From assembly GCA_030638935.1 (NCBI GenBank), contig DAOWDR010000146.1, positions 1-5,612 of the forward strand: a DNA stretch of 5,612 nt, in the 5' to 3' direction. Shown here in pieces: positions 5,479 to 5,612 of this stretch; the first letter of the stretch is position 1; each line of letters opens with the position of its first letter. The position numbers and the translations under genes are program-made. The stretch comes from Desulfobacteraceae bacterium. Its GTDB lineage: Bacteria > Desulfobacterota > Desulfobacteria > Desulfobacterales > Desulfobacteraceae. Below the pieces are notes generated by a model that did no database searches, was not told where the DNA came from, and worked only from the letters and a program-made list of their open reading frames with translations.

Positions 5479-5612
5479 TAATATATCCATATGTGCAGGA
5501 ACCCGCGCCATTGAGATCATTCAGGATGAAGGGCTGGATCTGTCCCGGGTAAAAGTGCTTGCCGGTGCGTCCGGTTCTGCTAAATTTCTTGTGTTAACAG
5601 GAATTGACAGGG
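5471..5612 (+). CDS. Patatin-like protein, N-terminus (3' partial)
   Basis: An open frame starts with ATG at 5471, overlapping the nitroreductase end by eight bases, and runs off the window after 47 codons. It reads CAGTRAIEIIQDEGLD (8-23), then VKVLAGASGSAKFLVLTGIDR (about 27-47). This resembles the start of patatin-like phospholipases, which have a glycine-rich oxyanion-hole region, then a strand and a nucleophile elbow of GxSxG type, here with SGSAK where many relatives have SGGPKW. The Ser in GASGS (residue 34) would be the nucleophile. The catalytic Asp lies beyond the window, so activity cannot be judged. No ribosome site is obvious, which fits translational coupling to the upstream gene. 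It could act as a lipid acyl hydrolase, but that is inference from a short fragment. Confidence 0.65.
   Translation, partial: MFDNISICAGTRAIEIIQDEGLDLSRVKVLAGASGSAKFLVLTGIDR

Noticed and set aside
4990..5520. Minus-strand 176-codon open frame opposite the nitroreductase
   Set aside because: The plus strand has clear ferredoxin and FMN motifs; the reverse translation has no recognisable domain and no ribosome site was identified.

Overview
The window looks like a piece of chromosome from a strictly anaerobic delta-proteobacterium, most likely a sulfate reducer of the Desulfobacterales (Desulfobacter/Desulfobacula/Desulfotignum type). This is an inference from gene content: a c-heme (DUF3365/Tll0287-like) sensor with a CHELNQP-type H box, a histidine-kinase ATPase domain with a four-cysteine insert, an FmdE-family protein, and a ferredoxin-nitroreductase fusion. 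There are eight protein genes, two of them cut by the window edges, plus one possible short ORF. No rRNA, tRNA, CRISPR array, insertion sequence or phage gene was seen.

Left part (1-1790, + strand): the C-terminal half of a sensor histidine kinase that carries the ATPase domain, then a gap of about 105 bases with a good candidate promoter, then a membrane-anchored c-heme sensor. That sensor has a complete phospho-acceptor (HisKA) helix pair but no ATPase domain before its stop codon. Two signalling proteins lie side by side, one supplying an ATPase domain and the other a heme sensor plus phospho-acceptor domain.

Middle (1822-3416): an FmdE-family protein with a C-terminal zinc finger (minus strand) is divergent from a DUF2889 protein (plus strand), sharing a 127-base intergenic region. 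The DUF2889 gene converges on, and overlaps by 17 bases, a minus-strand alkyltransferase-like (ATL) DNA-repair protein in which the MGMT catalytic cysteine is replaced by tryptophan.

Right part (3417-5612): a 220-base divergent intergenic region, a ten-helix DMT/EamA exporter, a 123-base gap that may encode a 25-residue peptide, then a two-cluster ferredoxin fused to a nitroreductase. The nitroreductase gene overlaps by 8 bases the start of a patatin-like protein that runs off the window. These last two are very probably one operon.

The genes are mostly short, alternating transcription units without one shared pathway. I do not see a clear new multi-gene system. The items most worth a second look are the ATPase-less heme sensor beside a separate ATPase-bearing kinase, the cysteine-rich insert in the ATPase domain, the Asp-for-Cys change in the ferredoxin domain, the possible 25-residue upstream peptide, and the FmdE/DUF2889 divergent pair.
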